From: Pseudomonadota bacterium
GTDB taxonomy: Bacteria; Pseudomonadota; Alphaproteobacteria; Rickettsiales; Rickettsiaceae
Direction of reading: 5' to 3'
DNA: 5,255 nucleotides
Assembly: GCA_021804505.1 (NCBI GenBank)
Contig: JAJZHL010000084.1
Coordinates: forward strand, 1-5,255
Positions 1-5,255 of the stretch are shown one piece after another (within the stretch, counting starts at the first letter, position 1; each line of letters opens with the position of its first letter). A program made the translations under genes and the position numbers. The notes beneath the pieces were generated by a model. That model worked only from the letters and a program-made list of their open reading frames with translations. It ran no database searches and was not told the origin of the DNA.

Positions 1-437
1 GTCAGTATATAGAGACAAGCAATTGGGATGAATTTATCAGTCAAAGCGATGTGGTAGTGGTAGATACAAGAAACGACTACGAGGTAGCAGTAGGTAGCTT
101 CAAGGGAGCAGTAGATCCGCAGACCGAGACATTCAAACAATTCCCAGACTGGGTAGAGAAAAACAAAGACCTATTGCAAGGAAAACGGATTGCGATGTAT
201 TGTACCGGAGGGATCAGATGCGAAAAGTCCACTGCATATTTAAGAACCCAAGGTTTTAATGAAGTATATCACTTGAGAGGCGGTATTTTGCAATATTTAG
301 AGGATACAAAAAATTCTGGCAATATGTGGGAAGGAGAGTGTTTTGTTTTTGATGACAGAAGGGCTGTATCCAATGATTTGTCTCCAGCCCCAGGCCACTG
401 GTTGGTAAGAGACGCTACTAAAACAGAACTGCTGTAA
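1..437 (+). CDS. trhO: tRNA uridine(34) 5-hydroxylase TrhO (rhodanese-domain, UPF0176), 5'-truncated by window edge
   Basis: This is the C-terminal 144 residues of a TrhO protein, which hydroxylates uridine 34 of certain tRNAs to 5-hydroxyuridine in an oxygen-dependent reaction (family knowledge). The frame is open from base 3 and the translated start, [12 protein letters not shown], matches the family just before the rhodanese domain, so the gene begins outside the window; the GTG at 51 is an internal valine. The rhodanese landmarks are DTRNDYEV (57-80), the active-site loop [11 protein letters not shown] with the presumed catalytic Cys at 201-203 and a second Cys at 219-221, and the family signature [18 protein letters not shown] (about 328-381). 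The stop follows only about 20 residues after that signature, so it lacks the cysteine-bearing C-terminal extension of longer relatives; short versions of about 245 residues are usual in rickettsiae as far as I recall. It meets the next gene tail to tail, with 2 bp between stop codons. Confidence 0.93.
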   Translation, partial: QYIETSNWDEFISQSDVVVVDTRNDYEVAVGSFKGAVDPQTETFKQFPDWVEKNKDLLQGKRIAMYCTGGIRCEKSTAYLRTQGFNEVYHLRGGILQYLEDTKNSGNMWEGECFVFDDRRAVSNDLSPAPGHWLVRDATKTELL

Positions 438-439
438 AA

Positions 440-2233
440 TTATTCAGGTGGTTCTGAAGTACCTCCTAAAATACTAGAAGAATCTAACTCAATAATAGCT
501 GTGTTTGGTAAATATTTCGTCATCAGATTTTTAGCTGCGATTAAAGATTGTTCTTCCAAACCCATAGACACTTTACTCATGAATAGTATTTTTGGCTGTA
601 GAAAAATAGCCAGAATGATCCCAATTTTTTTCTTCTGTTCAATGCTTAGGTTGCTAGCAGAATTAAAATTTGTACTCTCCAGTTCAGCTATTAGCTTATT
701 CGTTTCTTTACCGCCATCTATAGTTTCTTCCTGAGTTAATTCTTTGAGTAACTTAATAGTTGACTCTTTTAAACCCACTGATGCCTGAGCTATTTGAGGT
801 AAGTCTGAGGTTATTCTTTTTAAGAAAGCAACAGAGGCATTTTGACCAATGGATATGGGTTTAACCTCTTTTTTATCAGCTTGTAGCATCGGTAGGGATT
901 CTGAAAAGTAAGAATTGAAGTTATTTGCCTTCTCAGGTTTAATACCCTTTACTGTATAGTACTTGTTCAAAAGCTTATCCTTAGCTATAAAGTAAGGTAT
1001 TTTAATAAGGGGATGTTGCAATAAACTAAAATTTGCAGCCATCCCATTCATTATATTTGCTGCTGTTGTTGTGTTTTGCAAGTTTCCTAGCATATATTTC
1101 ATAGTAAATAATTCTGGTACATCAGTTTCTAATTTTTTGGAAACGATAATTGATCTGGTCTGATTACTAATAATATTTAATACTTCTCTAATATAGAGAG
1201 GTGACCATGCAATTATCTTAAATTCCCCTAAATCATTACTGAAATTAGTCATAGCTGCTTTACTGTTAATACCTAAAATTTCTTCCAGATGCTTTTTATT
1301 TAATAATGTATGGTCTTGTGTTCTTCTACTAATTGACTTTATTAAGTTATTATCAATGTATGTTTTGGGATATTCGAATATTGATTCTATTGCTTGGAAG
1401 CTAAGAGACAATAAGCCAGAGCTTAGAGATGTTTTTAGCCAATCTGGTGAAATAGCGCTAAATTTCATTATTTGCTCAATTATAGGGTAGGTACACCAGA
1501 GGTCGCGTATATGTATCTCCAGCAAATCAATGATGATTTTAGCTGTGACGTTTAATAAAATTTTATTCTGTGAAATATGGTATAAATCGTTTACAGCTAA
1601 TTTAATACCTTCATAAGGATTAGATTTAATTAAATGATAAACCTTATACAATTCTTCTCTAGATGTTATTATATTCGTGCCGTCAAATAATTTAATCAAG
1701 AGAGTAAGAATATCGAGTTTATCTGTCCTTTTATGATAATCTAGTGGATCATGGCCAAGATATGAAAGAGCTACTGCCCCTGGTAAAAAGGTCATAGGGC
1801 TACGCAAAAAATTCAAATAATAGGGCAATTTCTTAATAATTTCTGTAGCAGTAATGCTGTATCTAGTTATAGCTGGCCCCTCACTCATAAACCAGGGCAT
1901 AACTGTTGGGTGTCCTAAACCTAAATTGGGTGCTGTGCTGTAAGCTGACCCCGCTCTTATAAACAAGGGCATGTCAGTTAGACTCCATGCTGCTAGATTG
2001 TATGCTATGTTGTATATAGTTGTTCCCACAACTGGACTCCAGAAGGCAGTAGTAGATAAATAATGCTTTTCTAGATAACCCTTGCTTATTAGTAATTCAT
2101 CTATCGCTGTTGCTGTTAAAGAAACAGCGCCCCCTTGCCATCCATGAGAAATAAAACCGCTAATAGCACTAGTAGTTAAATTACCAATCCTCCCTAGCCA
2201 AGTTATAGGTTGTCTTGTGTTATTGCGTGTCAT
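440..2233 (-). CDS. Hypothetical protein with a degenerate ABC-transporter-like (YddA/SbmA-type) C-terminal domain
   Basis: I do not recognise this 597-residue protein as a named family. Residues about 460-590 follow the order of an ABC nucleotide-binding domain with the key residues lost: a P-loop-like SIGQNASVAFLKRI (461-474, no GKS/T), LSIEQKKKIGIILA (529-542, against LSxGEQQRxAxARA), QPKILFMSK (546-554, against KPKILFLDE, so Walker B Asp-Glu is Ser-Lys) and LPNTAIIELDSSSIL (575-589, against LPxTTIISVGHRSTL, so the switch His is gone). IPYFIAKDKLL (412-422) resembles the end of the YddA-type membrane domain. Total length fits a half-transporter (about 560-600), but the N-terminal 400 residues have only short, weakly hydrophobic stretches (about 66-84, 149-160, 267-285), so a six-helix permease is doubtful. 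No signal peptide is evident. The frame is unbroken over 597 codons in AT-rich DNA, which argues for a functional protein. The start has only a weak, distant GGA upstream. ABC ancestry is inference from motifs; ATP hydrolysis is unlikely. Confidence 0.75.
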   Translation of the reverse strand: MTRNNTRQPITWLGRIGNLTTSAISGFISHGWQGGAVSLTATAIDELLISKGYLEKHYLSTTAFWSPVVGTTIYNIAYNLAAWSLTDMPLFIRAGSAYSTAPNLGLGHPTVMPWFMSEGPAITRYSITATEIIKKLPYYLNFLRSPMTFLPGAVALSYLGHDPLDYHKRTDKLDILTLLIKLFDGTNIITSREELYKVYHLIKSNPYEGIKLAVNDLYHISQNKILLNVTAKIIIDLLEIHIRDLWCTYPIIEQIMKFSAISPDWLKTSLSSGLLSLSFQAIESIFEYPKTYIDNNLIKSISRRTQDHTLLNKKHLEEILGINSKAAMTNFSNDLGEFKIIAWSPLYIREVLNIISNQTRSIIVSKKLETDVPELFTMKYMLGNLQNTTTAANIMNGMAANFSLLQHPLIKIPYFIAKDKLLNKYYTVKGIKPEKANNFNSYFSESLPMLQADKKEVKPISIGQNASVAFLKRITSDLPQIAQASVGLKESTIKLLKELTQEETIDGGKETNKLIAELESTNFNSASNLSIEQKKKIGIILAIFLQPKILFMSKVSMGLEEQSLIAAKNLMTKYLPNTAIIELDSSSILGGTSEPPE

Positions 2234-2245
2234 CTTTGGTATATC

Positions 2246-2274
2246 CGTATAAGTTAGTTAATCTATAATAACAA
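2246..2274 (-). promoter_or_regulatory. Possible sigma-70 promoter for the 597-codon gene
   Basis: On the minus strand TTGTTA (2274-2269) is followed after 17 bp by TATACG (2251-2246); each hexamer matches four of six consensus bases. It lies in the 80-bp gap between rnhB and the 597-codon gene and would give a leader of only about 5-15 nt. AT-rich DNA yields such matches by chance, so this is a weak call. Confidence 0.25.
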
Positions 2275-2313
2275 TAATTTGCTATATGATGAAAACTGCA
2301 TCAGTAAATAATA

Positions 2314-2889
2314 TTAGTATGATTTAATCTTAAAACTCTGCCTGTGGTAAGGGCTTGTACCATGAATTTTTATGGCCAGTAAATGGTCTTTTGTTCCATA
2401 ACCGGAATTTTTGTGCCAGTTATATTCCGGAAACTCTTTAGCATATTCTAACATTAGGCGGTCTCTTGTTACCTTAGCGATAATAGAAGCTGCTCCAATA
2501 GAAATGGATAGATTATCTCCATTTACTATACTCACAAAATGTTGGTGATTAGGAAATTTCATATTGCCATCTACAAGTACAGTATTTGGTTTGACGGTTA
2601 AATTTGTGGCAGCAATAATGCATGCTTTTTTTGTGGCTTCGAGAATATTGATCTCGTCTATCTCGTCCTGAAATACCATTCCAACTGCCCAGGTATAATT
2701 CTGCGTAATTTGCTCGTATAATAATTCGCGCATTTTGCTAGATAATTTTTTGGAGTCTTTAATTCCCTTGATGATATTTGTTTGATCGATTATTACAGCA
2801 GCCGCAACTACTGGGCCTGCAAGCGGTCCTCTACCTGCTTCATCAACACCGGCAACTACACCTAAATATTTATTTTCTAGAGTTAACAT
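2314..2889 (-). CDS. rnhB: Ribonuclease HII
   Basis: RNase HII cuts the RNA strand of RNA-DNA hybrids and starts removal of single ribonucleotides misincorporated into DNA. The 191-residue length is normal for the bacterial enzyme. Residues 14-24 carry GVDEAGRGPLA, which gives the catalytic pair Asp16-Glu17 and the GRG element that reads the ribonucleotide-DNA junction. LVDGN supplies Asp107 and NGDNLSISIGAASIIAK supplies Asp125, completing the D-E-D-D metal-binding set; SGYGT carries Tyr164 at the place of the conserved junction-sensing tyrosine. KDSKKLS (44-50) is the usual family motif. The ATG at 2889 is chosen because it is the only start that gives a normal N-terminus; an AAGG lies 12 nt or more upstream, within the end of rsmE. 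rsmE ends 9 bp before this start, so the two are probably one transcription unit. All key residues are present and the enzyme should be active. Confidence 0.97.
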   Translation of the reverse strand: MLTLENKYLGVVAGVDEAGRGPLAGPVVAAAVIIDQTNIIKGIKDSKKLSSKMRELLYEQITQNYTWAVGMVFQDEIDEINILEATKKACIIAATNLTVKPNTVLVDGNMKFPNHQHFVSIVNGDNLSISIGAASIIAKVTRDRLMLEYAKEFPEYNWHKNSGYGTKDHLLAIKIHGTSPYHRQSFKIKSY

Positions 2890-2898
2890 AAAGTATTG

Positions 2899-3720
2899 TT
2901 ACCTTAATAATGCAGCTTGTGCCAAAGAGGCTGCGACTGCGGTTTCGGTTCTAAGTACGTTTGGCCCCAAGCTAAAGGAATAACAATTGCTCTGTTGAGC
3001 AAACATATTCAGCTCATTTTCTGAAAAACCTACTTCAGGTCCGATAATTAAAGTTATACTCTTCTGCTCCTCCAAATTGGTTTCGCAAAACATGTGGGGA
3101 TTCGCGTGCTCACATATGGTAACTACGCTCCGCTCGCTTACCTCTCGATTTACGTTCCAATTTTCCAAAACATTTGAGTATACGGTTAACAGTGTTTTAT
3201 TGGGATCCTCATTCTCATTAGCATACAGTATAAAATTATGAGAAGTTTGTTCTAAAAAATTATTTAGGAGTGATAAAGGTAGCAAAGTTGGAGGTACAAG
3301 CCGCTCAGATTGCTCAGTAAATTCTATTATACATCTCTTAATTTTATCGGTATTAATTTTGTGAAATTGTGATCTCTCTGTGTTTAATGGAGCAATTACT
3401 GTAACCCCAAGCTGCACAGCCATAGAAATTGCATCTAACATCTTATCATTTTTTATTACAGCTAAGGCTAGAGTTAAATTTGGTTCTTTAGCTATTGTTC
3501 TGAAAAGGTCCATTAGGAGAACAGAGATATTATTTCTTGTTATATCAGTGATTTTTCCTATAAATTCACCATCACTACCGTTAAATATCCTTACTTTATC
3601 GTTAACTTTAAGTCTCAATACAGTTTTGAGATAGTGATAATGTACATCTTCTAGGTTTAATAAAATATCTTTGCTTAATTTGCGATCAACATATATTCTA
3701 GATAGAGAAGAAATTTTCAT
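2899..3720 (-). CDS. rsmE: 16S rRNA (uracil(1498)-N3)-methyltransferase RsmE, with in-frame insertion
   Basis: RsmE is a SPOUT-class enzyme that uses S-adenosylmethionine to methylate N3 of U1498 in 16S rRNA in the assembled small subunit. The N-terminal PUA-like RNA-binding part begins with SRIYVDRKL (7-15) and includes HYLKTVLRLKVND (29-41) and FNGSDGEF (46-53). The knot domain shows IKNDKMLDAISMAVQLGV (89-106), EFTEQSERL (133-141), LIIGPEVGFSENEL (224-237) and LGPNVLRTETAVAA (251-264). At 273 residues it is about 35 longer than the usual 235-245; the extra length sits at about residues 183-220 and coincides with a palindromic, GC-rich stretch of DNA. The glycine normally found in GPEGG(F/L) is Val230 here. 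The only ATG that gives the conserved N-terminus is at 3720, and there is no clear ribosome binding site before it. Its start codon is 15 bp from that of the divergent DUF1674 gene. Identity is secure; activity with the insertion and the V230 change is inferred from the otherwise intact motifs. Confidence 0.96.
   Translation of the reverse strand: MKISSLSRIYVDRKLSKDILLNLEDVHYHYLKTVLRLKVNDKVRIFNGSDGEFIGKITDITRNNISVLLMDLFRTIAKEPNLTLALAVIKNDKMLDAISMAVQLGVTVIAPLNTERSQFHKINTDKIKRCIIEFTEQSERLVPPTLLPLSLLNNFLEQTSHNFILYANENEDPNKTLLTVYSNVLENWNVNREVSERSVVTICEHANPHMFCETNLEEQKSITLIIGPEVGFSENELNMFAQQSNCYSFSLGPNVLRTETAVAASLAQAALLR
3065..3170. repeat. Palindromic-element-like insertion inside rsmE (Rickettsia palindromic element type)
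   Basis: This stretch encodes the extra 30-36 residues of RsmE (around NREVSERSVVTICEHANPHM) and looks unlike the DNA around it: 39 of the 80 bases at 3081-3160 are G or C by hand count, well above the flanking gene. It is bounded by an inverted repeat, AAATTGG (3074-3080) and CCAATTT (3157-3163). Inside are two short stems, ATGTG/CACAT (3092-3096, 3111-3115) and GGTAA/TTACC (3118-3122, 3138-3142). It shares CTACGCTC and GCTCGC with the intergenic palindrome at 3864-3985. Selfish palindromic elements of about 100-150 bp inserted in frame in genes are known from Rickettsia. The exact borders and the RPE subclass are not determined; the family assignment is inference. Confidence 0.6.
3671..3699 (+). 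promoter_or_regulatory. Possible promoter of the DUF1674 gene, inside the start of rsmE
   Basis: TTGCTT (3671-3676) is followed after 17 bp by TATTCT (3694-3699), and an alternative -10, TATATT, overlaps it at 3692-3697. Because the DUF1674 start lies only 15 bp from the rsmE start on the other strand, its promoter must overlap the 5' coding part of rsmE, and this is the best match there. The match is weak and unsupported by other evidence. Confidence 0.2.
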
Positions 3721-3735
3721 AATTTAGGCAAATTT

Positions 3736-3861
3736 ATGGATAATAAACAAAAAGATAATGCAAAAAATAAGCCAGTAGCCAAGGAAATTGGCGGAGTTAA
3801 AGGCAAAGAACCGACCACTTATGGAGATTGGCAGCATAAGGGTAGAGTAACAGACTTTTGA
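3736..3861 (+). CDS. DUF1674 protein, succinate dehydrogenase assembly factor 4 (SDHAF4)-like, 41 aa
   Basis: This 41-residue reading frame starts MDNKQKDNAKNKPVAKEIG and ends with the hallmark of the DUF1674 family: EIGGVKGKEPTTYGDW (17-32) followed by the C-terminal KGRVTDF (35-41), against the family pattern EIGGxxGPEPTRYGDWExKGRxxDF. In mitochondria SDHAF4 binds flavinylated SdhA and helps it join SdhB; the same role is assumed for alphaproteobacterial homologues. It is soluble, lysine-rich and lacks most of the N-terminal extension of longer members, but the conserved C-terminus is complete. The ATG at 3736 is the only ATG after the in-frame stop at 3703 and has TAGG 7 nt upstream (3725-3728). 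The gene is divergent from rsmE by 15 bp and converges on pntAB. A longer open frame on the opposite strand (3724-3990) hides it; that frame shows no family resemblance. Recognition is strong despite the length; the exact function is inferred from the family. Confidence 0.88.
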   Translation: MDNKQKDNAKNKPVAKEIGGVKGKEPTTYGDWQHKGRVTDF

Positions 3862-3863
3862 AT

Positions 3864-3985
3864 TAAACTTCCTTTCGGACTCCGGCATCTCGAGCCACGT
3901 TAGGGGCGTGGTGATCCAGTCTTTCCTGGATGGCCACGCTACGCTCGCCATGATATTAGCATAAGCGAGTTTAGAGAGAAGTTTA
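3864..3985. repeat. Near-palindromic element of about 122 bp (Rickettsia palindromic element-like)
   Basis: The element fills nearly all of the gap between the stops of the DUF1674 gene and pntAB. Its outer arms are TAAACTTC (3864-3871) and GAAGTTTA (3978-3985); further in, ACTC (3879-3882) pairs with GAGT (3967-3970) on the same axis at 3924.5, and most mismatches between would be G-U pairs in RNA. The core is a hairpin with 13-nt arms (3907-3919 and 3926-3938), 11 Watson-Crick pairs, one wobble, one mismatch, and loop TCTTTC. 50 of 80 bases at 3871-3950 are G or C by hand count, against an AT-rich background. Its plus-strand frame (FLDGHATLAM) and minus-strand frame (VAWPSRKDWI) resemble peptides encoded by repeats spread through rickettsial genomes. 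Membership of a repeat family is inferred; copies elsewhere cannot be seen here. Confidence 0.75.
3907..3938. terminator. Strong core hairpin between convergent genes, possible terminator
   Basis: The core stem-loop of the palindromic element lies between the convergent DUF1674 gene and pntAB and would form in RNA from either strand. One more G-C pair extends it (3906/3939). There is no run of T after it on either strand, so it is not a standard intrinsic terminator; it may slow transcription or protect 3' ends. The role is inference. Confidence 0.3.
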
Positions 3986-3997
3986 TTCACCTCTAAC

Positions 3998-4414
3998 CTA
4001 CTTACGATTCTTAGGCTTATTCTTAAACATTGCTAGCATTCTTTCAGTCACAATAAACCCACCAAAAATATTTATAGCTGCAAAAAAAGTTGCAACATAA
4101 CCAAGAGCGCTGGATAAATTAAATATGCCGCTAGCAGCTGCTATCATTGAGCTAATAATTATTATACCCGAGATAGCATTTGTAATGGACATTAAAGGTG
4201 TATGTAGCGCTGGGGTGACTTTCCACACAATATAGTAGCCAACAAAGGCTGCCAGCACAAAGGCTGTTAGTAGAAAAATCAAAGGATCTACCCCCGTCGT
4301 AATGGTTTGACTAGAAGTGTCGATAACTAATTGCTTTAATTTAGCCGTCAATTCAGCAGTATCTTGCGCTATTTCCGAAGCTTGTTGTGCTATTATGGGT
4401 AATTGAGTTGTCAT
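3998..4414 (-). CDS. pntAB: Proton-translocating NAD(P)+ transhydrogenase, membrane part of alpha subunit (PntAB)
   Basis: This is the small membrane-domain polypeptide of the split alpha subunit. With PntAA and PntB it forms the inner-membrane enzyme that uses the proton gradient to make NADPH from NADH. Its 138 residues begin with a soluble, probably helical segment (1-40), followed by three membrane segments at about 44-63, 80-98 and 101-122. The conserved VGYYIVWKVTPALHTPLMS (58-76), SITNAISGI (76-84) and GGFIVTERMLAMF (118-130) are typical of the family. The start at 4414 is preceded only by a weak AAAAAG. It lies 39 bp downstream of pntAA on the same strand, surely one transcription unit. 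The next gene downstream is on the other strand, so pntB does not follow it here. Confidence 0.95.
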   Translation of the reverse strand: MTTQLPIIAQQASEIAQDTAELTAKLKQLVIDTSSQTITTGVDPLIFLLTAFVLAAFVGYYIVWKVTPALHTPLMSITNAISGIIIISSMIAAASGIFNLSSALGYVATFFAAINIFGGFIVTERMLAMFKNKPKNRK

Positions 4415-4453
4415 ATTAATACTTTTTAGTTTTGTGTTTATTATAAATTTATT

Positions 4454-5255
4454 TTAACTACGGAATGGTTCCTCTATTATTCCATCTTTGGTCACCAACA
4501 TTTGTTTTATTACTTCATCGTTAAAATTAAAATTGCCTGTTTGCAGTCCGTAATCTATTACATTATACAAATTTTTGGAGTATAATTTTGAGCTATCTGT
4601 AGCAACGGTAGTAGCTAGATTGGCGGTACCAATTATTGTGACGCCATCTTGAGAAATAACTTGATCGATCTTGGACCCTTCTACATTACCACCACTAGAT
4701 GTTGCCATATCTAAAATAACCGAGCCATATTTCATGGATTTTACCATTGTTTCTGTAACCAGCAGAGGTGCTTTTTTCCCTGGTATTTGCGCTGTAGTTA
4801 TTATGATATCATAATTCTTTATTATACTTGCTAGAAATTCTTCTTGTTTTACTTTGGAGTCACTTGATAGCTCTGATGCATAACCAGATTTATCTTGAGA
4901 ATCATTCTGTAATTCTGGAGAGACAAATTTTGCGCCTAAACTTTCTACCTGCTCTTTTGTTGCTAGCCTTACATCATAAGCAGAGACAACTGCGCCAAGC
5001 CTTTTTGCTGTAGCAATTGCTTGCAAGCCTGCTACTCCAACACCTAGGACAAGGAGTTTGCATGGGGCAACTGTTCCAGCAGCAGTCATCATCATAGGAA
5101 AAGCTCTGGTGAAATGATAGCTACATTCAATTACTGCTCTGTAACCGGCAAGATTACTTTGAGAGGATAAGGCATCCATATTTTGAGCTCGGGTGATCCT
5201 TGGAACTAATTCCATTGCTATACCAGTTAGGTTTTTCTTAGCTAAGCTTGCGATA
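4454..5255 (-). CDS. pntAA: NAD(P)+ transhydrogenase subunit alpha part 1 (PntAA), NAD(H)-binding domain, N-terminus outside window
   Basis: The visible 266 residues are the C-terminal two thirds of PntAA (domain I), the peripheral NAD(H)-binding subunit that passes hydride to NADP+ on PntB. The frame stays open to the right edge: IASLAKKNLTGIA precedes the internal MELVPRITRAQNMD, a sequence conserved across the family, so the ATG at 5215 is not the start. Counting from that Met, the Rossmann fold shows KLLVLGVGVAGLQAIATAKR (53-72), with GxGxxG at 58-63, and AYDVR (79-83), whose Asp81 should bind the NAD ribose; TTAQIPGKKAPLLVTE (140-155) and SVILDMATSSGGNVEG (165-180) are further family blocks. 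GYASELS (111-117) corresponds to the mobile loop that closes over the nucleotide. The stop at 4454 is 39 bp before pntAB. The usual length is about 370-390 residues, so roughly 110-120 are missing beyond the window. Confidence 0.96.
   Translation of the reverse strand, partial: IASLAKKNLTGIAMELVPRITRAQNMDALSSQSNLAGYRAVIECSYHFTRAFPMMMTAAGTVAPCKLLVLGVGVAGLQAIATAKRLGAVVSAYDVRLATKEQVESLGAKFVSPELQNDSQDKSGYASELSSDSKVKQEEFLASIIKNYDIIITTAQIPGKKAPLLVTETMVKSMKYGSVILDMATSSGGNVEGSKIDQVISQDGVTIIGTANLATTVATDSSKLYSKNLYNVIDYGLQTGNFNFNDEVIKQMLVTKDGIIEEPFRS

Noticed and set aside
51..53. GTG as the start of trhO
   Set aside because: The frame is open upstream to base 3 and encodes family-like residues ([12 protein letters not shown]), so this valine is internal and the real start is outside the window.
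501..734. 77-codon plus-strand open frame
   Set aside because: It lies wholly within the 597-codon minus-strand gene and has the low-complexity composition of an antisense shadow.
2287..2303. Small hairpin TGATG/CATCA downstream of rnhB
   Set aside because: Only 5 bp with a 7-nt loop and no T-run, so it is too weak to call a terminator.
3380..3634. 84-codon plus-strand open frame
   Set aside because: It is antisense to the well-supported rsmE coding region and resembles nothing.
3724..3990. 88-codon open frame on the minus strand
   Set aside because: It is the antisense of the DUF1674 gene joined to the translated palindromic repeat (VAWPSRKDWI part). It has no family resemblance, and the plus-strand gene explains the conservation.
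4828..5013. 61-codon plus-strand open frame
   Set aside because: It is antisense to the conserved Rossmann-fold region of pntAA and is leucine-rich only through strand composition.
5213..5215. ATG as the start of pntAA
   Set aside because: It is the internal Met of the conserved MELVPRITRAQ block; the frame continues to the window edge with family-like sequence.

Overview
The window is low-GC, gene-dense DNA that looks like a Rickettsiaceae chromosome (Rickettsia or a close relative such as the Megaira/Trichorickettsia-type endosymbionts). The reasons are AT-rich protein-coding sequence, an RNase HII and a TrhO that read like rickettsial proteins, a split alpha-type NAD(P) transhydrogenase (pntAA/pntAB), a DUF1674 (SDHAF4-like) gene typical of alphaproteobacteria and mitochondria, and GC-rich palindromic repeats, one of them in frame inside a protein gene. 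The assignment is by recognition, not by database search.

Layout from left to right. Bases 1-437 hold the 3' part of trhO (+), a rhodanese-domain tRNA uridine hydroxylase cut by the window edge. Two bases later, tail to tail, ends a 597-codon minus-strand gene (440-2233). I do not recognise it as an annotated family. Its last ~140 residues look like a nucleotide-binding domain of an ABC transporter (YddA/SbmA-like class) that has lost its ATP-binding and catalytic residues. Upstream of it on the same strand lie rnhB (RNase HII, 2314-2889) and rsmE (16S rRNA m3U1498 methyltransferase, 2899-3720), 9 bp apart and probably co-transcribed. rsmE carries an in-frame palindromic insertion of about 30-36 codons.

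Divergent from rsmE, with only 15 bp between the two start codons, is a 41-codon plus-strand gene (3736-3861) that encodes a compact DUF1674/SDHAF4 protein, a succinate dehydrogenase assembly factor. It is easy to miss because a longer minus-strand open frame covers it. The gap between this gene and the end of pntAB (3862-3997) is almost wholly filled by a near-palindrome of about 122 bp (3864-3985), GC-rich in its core, which matches the behaviour of Rickettsia palindromic elements. pntAB (3998-4414) and pntAA (4454 to beyond the right edge) follow on the minus strand and encode the alpha part of the proton-translocating transhydrogenase. pntB is not in the window.

The genes are mostly housekeeping: tRNA and rRNA modification, removal of RNA from DNA, respiratory-complex assembly and NADPH supply. 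The parts that deserve attention are the degenerate ABC-like protein, the hidden DUF1674 gene, and the two palindromic elements, one intergenic and one translated. No complete new defence or mobile system is visible.
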